Origin: Sphagnum magellanicum
Taxonomy: Eukaryota > Streptophyta > Sphagnopsida > Sphagnales > Sphagnaceae
Length of the DNA stretch: 64,000 nt
Assembly (NCBI GenBank): GCA_021904315.1
Contig: CM038915.1
Location: 1,240,001-1,304,000, forward strand
Direction of reading: 5' to 3'
Below the pieces are notes generated by a model that was not told the DNA's origin, did not search any database, and worked only from the letters and a program-made list of their open reading frames with translations. The translations under genes were made by a program, and so were the position numbers. Shown here piece after piece: positions 10,952 through 24,000 of the stretch (position 1 is the first letter of the stretch; every line of letters begins with the position of its first letter).

Positions 10952-13900
10952 ATCAATGGTGGGGAATGTCAGTTAGATTCTGGAACAGGCCCTGGTAGAA
11001 CCCATTACCACCAGATGGAAAGGCATCTTGTCCTACCAGGCTCAATGTGTTCCTAGGTGTAATGTGCCCTGCCCATATACATAATTCATTTTAGGGGTCC
11101 TAATGCCTATTCACACCTAATGGTATGGTGTTAGCCTGTTGGTAACTCCAATGTTATCTACCACCAAGAAGTTATCACCACACTCCATTCCTGTGTAGGA
11201 TGGAATGGTATCTTATACCCCACAAATTTGAGCAGATAACTCAATGCTAGGTGACATCTTGTTGCACTTCTGCGCCTCTTGCACCTTGGCACTCCCTCCT
11301 CCTTCCTGCTCCTTCCACCTTTGCACTAGTTCCATTGTCTTGCATGTATTCCTTCAATCATAGCACTTGCATGTGCTTTAAATAGTCATTCTCAATTTTT
11401 GATACAGAGTTCAAACACAATAGGGCAGTTAGGAAGATGAATGATTTTGGAGATGCAAAAGAAGATGATAATCAAGAAAATCAAGATGCAAAGGCACAAG
11501 AGGACACCGATCCAAGTTATCAAACTCTATCTAGATTCAAATCCTTATGTGCTTTGTTGATATGTTCTTGAATTGACATGTTGATATGTCAAGTGAAATT
11601 GTTAATACTTGAAATTACAAACATCATAATCATGTCAAAAAATTGCACAAGATCATTAGGCATCAAAAGAGGAGCCAGCAGGTCAAATGCATCTTGCAAG
11701 GGAACTAGATGTCAGAATGGAAAGGATATTGCCATATCTTCAAATTCTACAAGATTCTGAAAACATTAATGAAGATTGTTGCTACATAAATGACAACATT
11801 GCCAGTTGATTATGAAGTTGTTCAAGATGACAATTCACATGCACAATGTCAATATATAACAACATCAACATTTTCTACGTTGTATCCTAGCACAATGAAT
11901 CTAACATGTTTGCATGAAGCTGAAATTATGAGGAACACCTTGGTGGGTCCTGAAAAACTGCAAAACCCATTGAGCATTCAAAATGTTCAAACCAACCATG
12001 ATGTAACTAAGCAAGACACCAATCAACATGTCTAGAATGGTGATTAGTCTATCCATCATAAATTTGATTTTTTGAGAACTCAAATTGATTGACATATTAG
12101 AATAGTTAATAACTTTGACATGTTTCCATGATGGCCCATCATGAGTTTTTAATTAACCACAATTGCATTGTGTGGTTCTAGTAATACTAGCTATTTCATC
12201 ACATCATTGAGAAGATCTATCCAATCCACATTTGCTAGAGCAAGCATTGTAATACCTTGTTGCCCCACCACTTAAATTTTTGGCATTTGAATTGATAGGT
12301 GCACTTTTCAATCAACTTTGAAAGTTGCAATTGAAACAATGTCATTGCACAAACTCTCATGGAACTTAGGGTGATATAGAACATACTACATGAACTATGA
12401 CAACCATCTAATTTACACAAAACATCAAAGGTAGAAAGTTTGCCAACTCACCATAGACATGTTATTTGTTGGTGGAATGCCATTGTTTCCACTTTGCATT
12501 ATGACACAACATGCCTAATATTTTGCAAACTCAAGCCACCCCTTTGAGTAAGTCATTATTTGAGTTATAACCAAACTAAGACATGTGTAACATGGTATGC
12601 CCAATCAAAATATTGTGAGTCATATTCATGCAACATTGTGATATGACATGTATCAACTTCTAAAGATCATGACACAAGTAATCATTCTGAAGCATGAATA
12701 AAGATAATTGTGAATATAGTGGATGCATGCCTCAACCACCAAGCAATCAACCTTATAACCTCATTATAAAGTACCAACATTTGGAAACATGACTACGCAA
12801 AAGTAGAAGTATGAAGACCATGACATGTTGGGATACTAACAATGATAATGGACATTTTGAAATTGCAATATTTACCTTGTATTTACAAATTGACCTTCCA
12901 TTCTTATGCACCTAATAAATTTGATTTATTTATTGTGAATCTAGGAGTTTATTAGGTATTGATTTGCCTTAATTCCTTTCATTATATTATCCCCTTTTTA
13001 GCTATTATAGTGTCCACAATTAATTACTTTACAATTGAGCCAATGTAACGAAATCATTGATTTTCACAATTTGAAAAACCTACCCCTTCTTTTGTTGTCA
13101 CAATGGGTCTTCCTTTCATGTATTTATCCACTATCACAAGTGTTAATGGATATGGCATGCATTGTTGGTAATGTCAAATCTTCCCAATCCATGTGTCAAT
13201 TTGCCAATTTTTTCACCAAATGTTGCATTTTTACAATGGTGGAATGTAGCATTACATGAGAAGAACTTAAATGAATCCTTTGCCTATACCATAGTGTATT
13301 TATAAGATGGTCTTCCAACATATAACCTCCATCGATTTGAGTCCAATAATCTTTTTTTACTATGTTAATTCTTGGTAATGTTCCATTGTTCCTTTCCATT
13401 CTTTTAGTTTATAATTTTATTTGTTGATGACATTATTGGAATTTCTTATGTCTTAGTCATGGCCAAAATGAATCTTCTATTGTTATTGATTTCATGACAA
13501 TGGTGTCACCAAAAAACAAGGGGAATATTTTTTGTAGTGTGCACATCCCCATTGTTGGACATTCATAGACTAAAATATGATTCTAATACTTTTACTAAAG
13601 CATGACAATTCTGATTCAAATGTTCTTCTTCTTCAAGATCCCAACAGACATCTAAGTTCTATGGCTTTAATTCTATGGACCACAAAGGATCAAACGTTCA
13701 TTTTGATTTCTTCTCTAAGAATCAACAGGTTGTTTTATGTGGCTGGTAACTCATACCCAACAACAAAATCCCCACAAAAAATTAATTCTATTACTTCAAC
13801 ATGGTTTAGTCTCAGAGATTGGATAGAAATTCAGGGACAAAATTAACCAGTCCAAACATCACTACTTCCCAGCATCCCCTTAGTTCCAAAAACCTTTAGA

Positions 13901-14640
13901 GCTCTTACAGACAGCATGTACTCTTATTAGAATAAAACACACTCTATAACCAGTTCAAAATCCCCAAAAACATCATGCATGAACTGTCACACAACCATTC
14001 CATAAATCTTAAACACGTTCATCTCTCCCTTGTGTTGGTCCCTATAGAAACACATGCAACAACTCTAGACTTTTCTTGACATTCTTAGCACAACGAAAGT
14101 TTTCTTGTCAAGATTCTTCTCATTCAATCCTCTTAATCAAGTTCTATTTCTACCTATTTCCAACACCCCAAAATCAAAATCAAACCACACCTTTTTTTTA
14201 GTCCTCCTTAAAAGTTTAGCAACTTAGTTTTTCTTTCATCACCCCCTAGAACCTTCACAAATGATCCCCCCAAGTCCTTCCTTAGTCTAGTTCAAATATC
14301 CTCCTCATCACCTCATCTCCTTACTTCCCCAAAATCCCCTTTGCTAATCACAATACAAAAATCTCATTTACAGAGCTCTTGAAGAATTTTCATTAGGCTA
14401 TTCATATTTTATTCCATCTCAGAAACTATCTCACCTACTTCTTTCATCATAACCTACTAAGCCACCAAAAACACACAAAATAACAAAAACATAGTAGATT
14501 ATTTTTTTTATTTTTTTATTTTTTAACATTGTTGAAGCACTATGTTGCCATCAGTTTAACCACAATCTAAGTAGCCTTCATCCAAAAACAAATGACATTG
14601 TTTTAAAGTTACAAGTGACACCACTCCTTCCAAAAAAATC
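10952..14640. other. Intergenic DNA, no recognised gene
   Basis: Mostly AT-rich with short, unrecognised open frames (for example plus strand 11790-12035 and 13577-13846). None has a domain motif I know. The frame at 10271-10471 overlaps the last cyclophilin intron and is also unassigned. From about 13.6 to 14.5 kb the plus strand has a C/T-rich, purine-poor character. That would fit the antisense of a decayed retroelement whose pol tail appears just downstream. Confidence 0.5.
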
Positions 14641-14649
14641 TACATCCTC

Positions 14650-14890
14650 ATAGATTAAATATTAATCTACAGACAGATACAATTACAAATCCCTCTTTAA
14701 CTATTCCCAACATTATCCATTGAGATCTTTGAAAATACACATTTTGCTACCATGATCTTGTTCCTGAAATTCTTTGCCATCTTTGTACTCAATAAAGAAG
14801 TATGGTCCTTCCCAATTACTAAACAATGATCTCTTCTTTCCAAGTCAACGCATCTAAAATGAATTATAAAAAAGGCTTAAATTTAAAGGT
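14650..14890 (-). pseudogene. Remnant of a retroelement pol C-terminal region
   Basis: On the minus strand the frame reads NWEGPYFFIEYKDGKEF, then QEQDHGSKMCIFKDLNG. This resembles the tail that follows integrase in some Ty3/gypsy polyproteins of non-flowering land plants (recalled family pattern, not searched). Three in-frame stops follow at complement 14713-14715 (TAA), 14701-14703 (TAG) and 14683-14685 (TAA). Each sits where glutamine would read naturally. No LTR was found next to it, so it is an isolated fragment. Confidence 0.5.
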
Positions 14891-17800
14891 TGAATAAAAA
14901 ATAATATTAAAATATTAAAATATTTACCTCTTAAATTACTTACCCACTTACTAGTTATTTACCAACCTAACTAATCCTACTTATTCATCTACTTAATTTT
15001 ACGTACCTACATATATATATTTATCAAAATATTGATTTAAATTTATTTTGATAAAAATTCAATTAACATGCCATGTGGCAATTTATTATTATTCCACATG
15101 ACATGATTTAATGTCATTTAAAATGGATGATGAAAATACATTGTGTTTCAAAAATATAATTTTTAAAAAATTACATTGCCACGTGTCATTTTATAATGGG
15201 TTAAAACATAGTTAGAAATAATGATAATTAATTATAAATTTTTCATGGATGGGTAATAATTAAAAGTATATATATGTTAAATATATATATCATCCATAGG
15301 AAATGTGATATAATCATATTAAGTTATCATTTGTGACCAAATGTTAGATGTTTATCCTTTTTTTTAAAAGCTCAATAAGTTTAAAGTTTATGGGTTCTTT
15401 TGTTTTGTGATGCATCAATCAAATTGATTCACTATTAATTTAAAATTTTGAACTTGGAACAACCTTTTTTATTAATTGAAAGATGAATCAATATTCATAA
15501 TTTATAAAAGCACACATAAGTACTTTAAATGTGTCAATGTATGTGATACGCATATGTTCACACAAGTTATATTAACCAAATACTCCAAATGTGTGAATGT
15601 GTGAATATAATTATATTAGCCAAGAGTACAAACATCATTTTTAATTAGTTTTTCATAACCAAATACCTTCAATGTGTGGATGTGTGATATTAATGTGTTT
15701 ATAGACTATAAATGGGTTTAAGATGAAAACTATGTATGTTTTAATACATCATTATGAAAAATTATGTTCTTATTTACACAAATATTTTTTTATTTTTTTA
15801 CTTTTTATGTATAATTATTATGCCACACCATTCTTCTACCATGTATTTCACACTCAAACCATCCTGAAATTTTTTGAAACAAAAATTATAATTTTTGTCA
15901 GAATTTTATTTCATGAAATTTTGTACCCCTACAACAACTAATTCTCATGAAGTGAAAGTGTTTCCAAAGGTCACAAACATTCATTTATATATTAACCAAA
16001 AGGAAATTAAATAAAAAATTTCTTAAAACTCACACAACACTTGACTCCCCATGTGATTGAACATGCACATTAATGTGGCAAAAACTTTTCACTTGAATTA
16101 TCATGTGAAGGTTATGCACATTGATCGAAACCATGATTTATTAATGATGATTTACCAAACATAATTAAATTATGAAATCTAACCACCAAATAAAATTTCA
16201 AAATTCATTATTAGATAATTACATGAGTAATAATCTAATTACATCAAATTACATGTTCACACAATTTATATTAGCTAAAAGTACAAATATCATTTTCGTT
16301 TGATTTTTTTAACCAACTATTTTAAATGTGTGGATATGTGGTACAAGTATGTTCACATAAATTATATTAGTCAAAAAGTACAAACACCAGTTTTTTTTTC
16401 TTTTCCATAACAATATAACCTAAATGTGTGGATGTGTAATATCCAATATGTTCACACAAGTTGCATTGACCAAGAAATGAAAACATCATTTTTGTTTGGT
16501 TTTTTCATAATCAATGTTGTTTTCAGGTTCATATGAGTTACACAAACCATAGGTCTTACATAGTAAAATAATTTACACAAACCATAGTTTTTGTAAAAAA
16601 AAATTCATATGCATACCTTCACAATAACGTAACGATAATATTTTAGGCATTTTTGCATTACATAAAATTAACAATAATCCACATTATGTGAATTTAAACA
16701 ATTTTGGTTATAATAAAAGCATGAAATTTTAATGATTATAAACAAACCTTTTAAAATTTTAGCTCATGAAAACATTTTAAAATTTTTATTTTACCTTTTT
16801 TATTTTTATACAATATTTTGACTATATATATATCCATCATAGAATAAATTACAATATGGTGTTTTTGAAAAAAAAAATGTTGAAGTTGAAAACATTGTTA
16901 TTATGTGTATAAAATGAAAAAATAAATTTTCAAAGTCAATGTTATGCTTATCAAAACATAATTCATAATAACTCCACGATATGTTGGAAGACAAGAAAGT
17001 AATGGAAATGAATCACAAAAAAAAAATCATATAAGAGGCATTGTAATCATGCAATTAGGAAAAAAAAAATAGTTTAAATGTTTATTTCAAAATATCATTC
17101 AAATTAATTTATTGTATTTTCAAATCAAATTTTTATACACTTTCATAATCATTAGGACCATTAAAGTTGTATTATGCAAATTTTTCATAATGAATTGTTT
17201 ATTTTCAAAGTTTTGCATTTTAATTTTTGTTCATTTATGTGTTATAATCATTAGGGTTTTTTTCGTTATTATAATGATAATTACAATGGATATAATAACA
17301 TGTTTTGTGAGAAAAAAATTTCACAAAATGTGAATCAAATTGAAAAACACAATAAAAGTAATCACATCAATGGTTTATCAAACTTTTAAAATAAACAAAG
17401 TTGTTTGAGCAATTTCATATTGATATTTTCTTGTTTATATATATATATATATAATTAAAAAAATTATTGATTTCTTGTTTGTTTGTAAATTGAATATAAA
17501 ATAATTGTGCATTTTGTGTTTATTTCAGATTGGAATATTAATGGATATTATATGATTTATAATCTTTGTGAAAAAAATTTTCCATCATGCTATGGATTGT
17601 TTTGGGGGATAAGGTCATATTCAAAAATTATACCTTGTAAAATTAGAAAGTGTAAATCCAAATAGATATAAATTTTTGTTTTCCTTATTTTATAATACAT
17701 ATGTACATGAAATTTTTTTTTATTAATTTTTAAAATGACTTAAAAAGTTTTGCAAACTTATGATAAAACCTTTAACTTATAATTTTGATGTAGGGATAGG

Positions 17801-19265
17801 TTATTTGGCACTAAATGTAAATCATTTTGATGTTTTTTTTTTAAAAAAATTACATAAAAAAATATGGTATACAATCTTATGCATTACATTTTGAGAGTTT
17901 AAAAAGAATCAATTATTTTTAAAAACAAATAAAATATATCTATTACAATGATAATTTTGTTACATCATGTAATTCATCATCATTATTTTGAATATTTATG
18001 TAATGAAACAAACTGATTAAAGCAAAATGGAATTGCATGTAGATGTGGGCTTACGATGGATAGTTCACAAATTTATATGTTTTGATTGGAAAAAAACCCA
18101 CACAAAAATGGTGTTAATGCTTATCGAAGGTATAAAAATAACTCATGGATTTTATAAATTTTAAATGACATTATTTTAAAAACAAATTAAGAATATCATT
18201 TTGGTGTTATGAATTTGTACATATGTTTATCACAATATTGAAATGGAGTATAATGCTGAAGATTTTATTCAAAAAATCAATTTTCAGTTTTTAAAATCAT
18301 TCTCAATATTTTATTTTTAAAAATTGAATGCAAAAAAATGAAAATTGACATTAGGGCCAACAAAGGTTATATTATGCATAGATCTCCTTTCATAACGTTT
18401 GCATAATCAAATTAATATTCATCAAAATAAAGATGATGATGATAACATTTATTTCATTTTATGGTTATGAAAAGATTTCTTTTTTTAAAATTTTATGTGA
18501 TGTTTTAACAAAGTTACAATTACTAATGATTTTATTTTGTATATGATTTAGGACCTATAAATGGTGCAATGACAAATGGGAAAACATATTTCTGTTTCCT
18601 AGAATGCAAAATTAAATTAAAAGTTAAAAGTGGAATTGTTTTCATGTTATGAGGAAATCAAAGTTTATCATTGTACTTTGACAAATCAAAATGGAAAACA
18701 ATTGAACATGGTTTTTTTCAAAAACATTTGTGTTAAATTATTTTAAGAGGTAAAATTTTAAAATAATTATTAAAATAATATTTTTAGAGCAATTCCACAA
18801 TTGTTGACAATGGATTTTTTTTTACATTTGTATAAAGGTTGATTTGATTACATGTATCAATATTAAAACATTTATATGAATGACTGAGATTTAAAAAATT
18901 ATTTTTAAATTTATTTGATGAAAAATGGACAAATTATGTCATGATAATGTGTAATTAGTTATTAAACAAGTTGCACATTGTGATTATTAGTTGTAAAAAA
19001 TTATATATTCAAAATGTATGATTAATTGTATATTTCATACATGTGTGTTATGCTTATATCATGTTTAAATCATATTTATAATTTCATGTTGAATGTGATT
19101 ACATTTATAAAATTAATGAGAAAAATAATTGTAAAAATCATTTACAATTAAAATTTAATCACAAATTAAAATTACAAATATGAGTATTTCTATTAATATT
19201 TTAACAAAATTTAGTTTTTTCTTTCAATGAAATTTCAATCACTGTAGTAACAAAATTTCACAATT
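14891..19265. other. Very AT-rich intergenic DNA with decayed repeats
   Basis: No gene is recognised. Base composition is visibly extreme, with long A/T runs and TA microsatellites (for example 17437-17452). The open frames that occur are rich in F, I, K, N and Y and are composition artefacts. A family of 60-100-bp repeats with the words 'aatgtgtg' and 'gttcacacaa' recurs between 15.52 and 16.52 kb. Confidence 0.7.
15525..16520. repeat. Interrupted degenerate tandem repeat
   Basis: Words 'aaatgtgtg', 'gttcacacaa', 'tatattagccaa' and 'acaaacatcattttt' recur in the same order at about 15528, 15588, 15670, 16324 and 16422. A partial copy starts near 16253. Spacing of neighbouring copies is 60-100 bp. 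A 550-bp unrelated block (about 15.7-16.25 kb) splits the array, so it predates that insertion. Confidence 0.75.
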
Positions 19266-19380
19266 ATTTAAAATAATAAGTTCACGTTCCCGGTGTTAGT
19301 AAGAAAGTATACAATCGTTTCTTTTCCCCTCAAAAAGCTTGCAGTGTCTAAAACAGACAAATGTGACAATGAGCATTTAC

Positions 19381-20146
19381 CTTCAAAGAACCACGAGATC
19401 ACGGAATTCAACAAATCCCTGTCAGTATGTGGTGTGGCCTGATAGTTTTCCGTGACCGCCATGGCCGTAAAGCAATTTCTCCCGACTCGAGAGGTGCCGA
19501 ACAGCAACTCTTCGGGGAAGAGGCGGTCCAACTCTCGGAACACGACGCAAGTTGCAAATGCAGATTAGTCTGCACAAATTCCGTCGCCCAAGCATCTGCA
19601 GACTACTCCAGTTCTTCTTGCGACCAGGTCCCTTCGTTTCTGACCTTTTTTTCCCTGGTGTGCCGGTACCTGAGGGGAAGAAAATGACACGTCATGAATG
19701 AGGGAAAAAAAAGAAAAGTTTTGTGAATGAGCATCCATTCGAGCTGTGGCAGAAGGGCACCTACCTATCCAACGTGAGATCGCCCCTATAGAACATGTGC
19801 CTGAACAATGCCATCCGAGTCTCCTGAGAACAGGAGCGGAGGATGGTGCCGCCGTACTGAAAGAGATTCCCTTAAGTTCGAACATGCTCCGAAGTTTCAG
19901 TGGACGGAACAAATTCGTGCAAGATGATTGTTATCATTTCTCCTTGATGGATCAGCATGAATCTCTGTAAAATTGTCGAGGAGCGAAAAATGTCCCTTGT
20001 TTTGCTCCATAGGTGAGGTTGCGATCTCCAAGCCAATTACCTTTCGTATCGAATCCAGGACATTGTGCTCCGCAGCACGAAAATGTTGGATTATCCATGC
20101 ACTTTCGTCGACTCCCCAATGCTTGGTGAGGTGCAATTTTGTGTTC
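19381..20146 (-). pseudogene. Decayed multi-exon gene with HxD (dioxygenase-like) motif
   Basis: Three exon-like blocks with good splice sites can be read: 20041-20146, 19765-19964 and 19381-19669. Their phases agree at the first two junctions. The protein includes HLTKHWGVDESAW, GGTILRSCSQETRMALF, then VTENYQATPHTDRDL and NSVISWFFEG. H-T-D within a beta-strand-like context suggests a 2OG-Fe(II) dioxygenase double-stranded beta-helix, as in TET/JBP-like or prolyl hydroxylase-like proteins; this is a tentative reading. It is broken by a TAA (complement 19872-19874), a TAG (complement 19603-19605) and a frame change near 19545. The downstream exon with the distal histidine is missing: the coding signal ends in AT-rich DNA near 19.27 kb. 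Confidence 0.6.
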
Positions 20147-20539
20147 CTGCAAGCAATCCGCATCAGATCACAAGGAAGAGCGACTCAAAAAACCCCGAGA
20201 TCGAGATCGACCAGACAGCGATGTCGAAGACGAGCATAGGATTATAAAGAGGCCCTGACATGTGTTACAAATACAAACGTACCAAAAACCTCAGGGTAAG
20301 AATGTGCTCAAGGTACATGCTTTCCTGGTCAGGTGTGCCTCTAGTCAGGTGTGCCTGCAGTCAGGTGGTTGGCACATAGACTTTTCCAATTTGTGCCTCA
20401 AATATGTACAGTCACTATGTCACATTTTCCAAATTGCAATTTTGAGGACCAATCACTACGTTAGTATTTTCAAAAATTGTTTAAAATTTTTAATTTTTAA
20501 CAAGTTATTTAAATACTAATGTGAACCTGGTGCATAATG

Positions 20540-20725
20540 CACTCGTCGAGCTTCCCCCCGCCCGGTCCTTCCCCGCCTATGCCCCCCACCCCGCCCAGTC
20601 CTTCCCCACCCGTGCCCCCCTCCCGCCCGGTCCTTCCCCGCCCGTGCTGGCCCCCCCCTGCTAGCCCCCGCCACCCATGCTGGCCCCCCCCGCCCCATGC
20701 TTCACCGGGCTCTCCCTTCCCCCAC
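20540..20725. repeat. C-rich minisatellite, ~33-bp units
   Basis: About four imperfect units built around 'cgcccggtccttccccgcc' and 'gtgccccccc' run from 20560 to 20700. The plus strand is almost free of A; the minus strand has many G runs and could form G-quadruplexes. The plus frame through it is a proline-rich ORF (20537-20797), which I treat as composition-driven because it has no recognisable gene context. The tract stands out sharply against the AT-rich surroundings. Confidence 0.85.
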
Positions 20726-20869
20726 CCCCCAAAACACTCCACCACAGGGAACGGGAGCCAATGGGATTACACCAAAAAGGTAATGAAAACGAAATGACGT
20801 CAGAAAAAAAGAAATAAGTAAAATATAAGTAAAAGATAGCAACAGTGGTCCATCAACTGTCAGTTGGGT

Positions 20870-21045
20870 AATAATTGTCACAGAGATCGAAATTCCCAAA
20901 TCAAGAAATTTTTCAACTTACCCGGGCCCCCCCCTTTCTACAAAGCACACCACAGGGAACGAGCAGTGATTGGAAAAAATTTCCAGGCACTGCCCGGACA
21001 GACAAACAGACAGACACCATTGTTGCTTTAATATATAAGATGGTG
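20870..21045. mobile_element. Transposon-like 3' tail with GACA repeats
   Basis: The stretch ends with 'ggacagacaaacagacagac' (20997-21016), then 'accattgttgctttaatata' (21017-21036) and a short TA-rich end. Ends of this style, a short GACA array followed by a TTTATATATAAGAT-like word, are known from non-LTR elements and their derivatives in animals. Here it marks the right edge of the GC-richer island. The element class is not determined and no reverse transcriptase is present nearby. Confidence 0.35.
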
Positions 21046-21049
21046 AACA

Positions 21050-24000
21050 AATGTGAATATTTAATTTTTTCCCCAGTTTTTATATTATTTTATATTAAAT
21101 TTTATTCACATGATTTATACATGGATGATCATCACATCATTGGTTATCATGTCACTTAAAAAATATATTCTTTTTAATTTCAAAAGTTAATTTACTTATA
21201 ATGTAAAACTATTCCATTTATTACATTCATGTCATATGTGAATTAAAGTAAATCATAAGTTTTTTTTTTTCTCTCAAGTTGCAACTATATACATTTCAAT
21301 ATGTACTTACAATAAAATAGTTTTTTCATTGTTATTTGTAAAGTACATTTATCTCTTATTTATTTTTATTTAATTAAATATCTTTAATGTGATTGAAAAT
21401 TATGAACTTGAAGCATTTTTTTTTGTTTCAAAGAAGATGTAAGTTTTAGGTTTGTAGAATTTGTAATTTGATGTATTTACGACAATATTGTCAAAGCACA
21501 AGAACTTACACCTTTCATGACATAAAGTTAAAATGAAACCAAACTTTGAATTTTATTTATTTTGCAATAATGGATTTTTTTTTCTTTTAATACATTGATA
21601 AGTTTTATAGATTCAACTTTTATGACAAATCTTGACTTCCAATTTGCAAATAGTTATTTTTCTTTCCCAAACTAATTTACCTTGAGTTCATTTTAACTTC
21701 AAATTTTCTTTCAATCATAATTTCAGTATTTTTACAAAATTAAAAAAAATAATCATGTGTAATAAACATTTAATACCAATATTTGACACCCAAATTTAAT
21801 AAAAATTGTTTCTTTTATGGGTAATAACATTTACAACTCCAATTGGATTTGGGAATGAAATTAATGTTTTAAAAAAATGACATTTTCATTTTATGAATAA
21901 TTTCATTATTTTGTTTCTCATTTTTGCAATTTGAATATTTTTTTCAAAATAATGGAAAAGAAGTAATGATGATTTTGAAATAAAATATTTTTGAAATAAA
22001 ATAAAGAATAAAGCTGAAATTAATTTGAATTTTTATTAAAATTTTTAATCCATATATCATATTATTATCTTCATTAGTAGTAAAATTTTATTTTTATTTT
22101 TTCCAATAATCAATGAATTTATGTTACACAATTTCTTCAAAGGATCAATTGATGTTTTACAATTTTGATGTTATCATACACAAATATGACTATCCTAGAA
22201 ATTTTTACATGAAAATTAATTTATCAAAATTATGTTTTAAAAATATTAATGATAAATAGATGTATCAAAGTTTGGTACATAGGATAAATCTAAAAATGAA
22301 AATAATGAATTCCAAGACAAGAATGGAAATGCACAAAAATGATAGGAAAGAAACGAGATACAAAAGTTTAATGTCCATAAGTTTAATATCCATATGGAAC
22401 AAGCACAATGCAAAACTTTAAATGAAAGGATATATCTTGAGTGGAATTTATTGATAAAAGTGCATATAATAAAACATTATGCAATTTCCATTGCACATTC
22501 ATTAGAAAAATTTAATTCCTTATTTCTTCGCCAACTTTTTCATCATTATAAGCACCATAACTCATCAAAACATTTGGAAATTCCAATTAAAAAATATACC
22601 TATCAAAAATTTCTCCATGTCAATTACATTTAAGTTTTAATTGTAATGATGAAAAACTCAAAGGAACATCCTTCATATGTTAGTCCTTGGCCTTGACAAT
22701 TCTAAATGAAATGTTGAGAACCATATGAAGGATTATGCAAAAGTGTGTCTTTGGATCTTTATCTTTTCACAATTGATATTTTCAATACTGTTTTCACAAA
22801 TGATGAAAATGACAAGCAAATTTTCAATACTTTAACTATAGTAATTTGCATCTTGCTTTTTTGCAATTGAATCTAAACTAAATTCAATATTTTCATTTGA
22901 ATGAAACTTAACTTTCACAAAATCAACTTCATAATTTCATTGTCACTAATAGTGCACAATAGTGCAAAGTCCAAGTTAATTAAATTGTTGCATTGCATTG
23001 ATAAAACATATTCATGTCATATGTAACAAATTGTTTTTGGATTGCAATTCTATTTAACTTAACATCATTGATTGACTTCCCACATGATTGTTACAAACAT
23101 AATTGATATTGTAAAATAGATTCCATAATCTTTAATACCAAAATTAATAATATTGTCCATATTCATTTTCATGTTTATTGAATTGAATGTGATAATATGT
23201 AAGTAAGAATGTTATTTCAATCAAAATGAGCTTCTATCGAGCCAATTTCTTCACAAATACACTTATCAAAATTAATAAATGTGCAATATACCCATCAATT
23301 TTTTTCCTCTATTTTAACAACATTTGAGCTTCGTGTTGCTATGCACTACTGACGACACTCGACTATTTTATTTTTCTCTTATGTTTTCATACGATTTCAA
23401 TAGTTTATTGCTATTTAATTATGTCAATGTCAAATTTAATTTTAATTAATATATATTTCATGGACATGAGAAGACACATGTTAATTTGTTTTTTCATATC
23501 CATGTTTGGTGAATAGGGAAAAAGAGTGAGGTAGTTATAAACTGAAGGGAACTATTAGGAAAGGTGAGACATAATTAGTTTTAAAGTTAATAAAAAGGAG
23601 ATAATTATTAAGAAAGAAGTAAAGTAGTTGGCTTGAAAATGAGGTGGTTATTTCTGAAATTGTCTTTGGAATGGTCCATGGATGACCATATGAAGGATTC
23701 CACAAAGTCCCCCATATACCAGTTCCAATTACTCATCACTAGAATTAATTATTAATCAATTAAATTGTTGTGTCCCATTTATAAAACACAAATTTATTTT
23801 GTCCACTAAAATTATACTTAACATGATTGATTAACCTCCCACATCTTAATCCAAACATGATTGATATTGTAAAATATGTTTCACAATCTTTAATACAAAA
23901 TTTAATCAACATTGTCCATGTTCACATGATTTTTGGTTGAGCATCATAATATGTATTGTTAAAAATGTTATCTTAATTAAAATAAATCTTGTTTATTGCC

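Noticed and set aside
20537..20797. Proline-rich protein gene
   Set aside because: The frame is produced by the C-rich minisatellite; there is no signal peptide, conserved domain or exon context.
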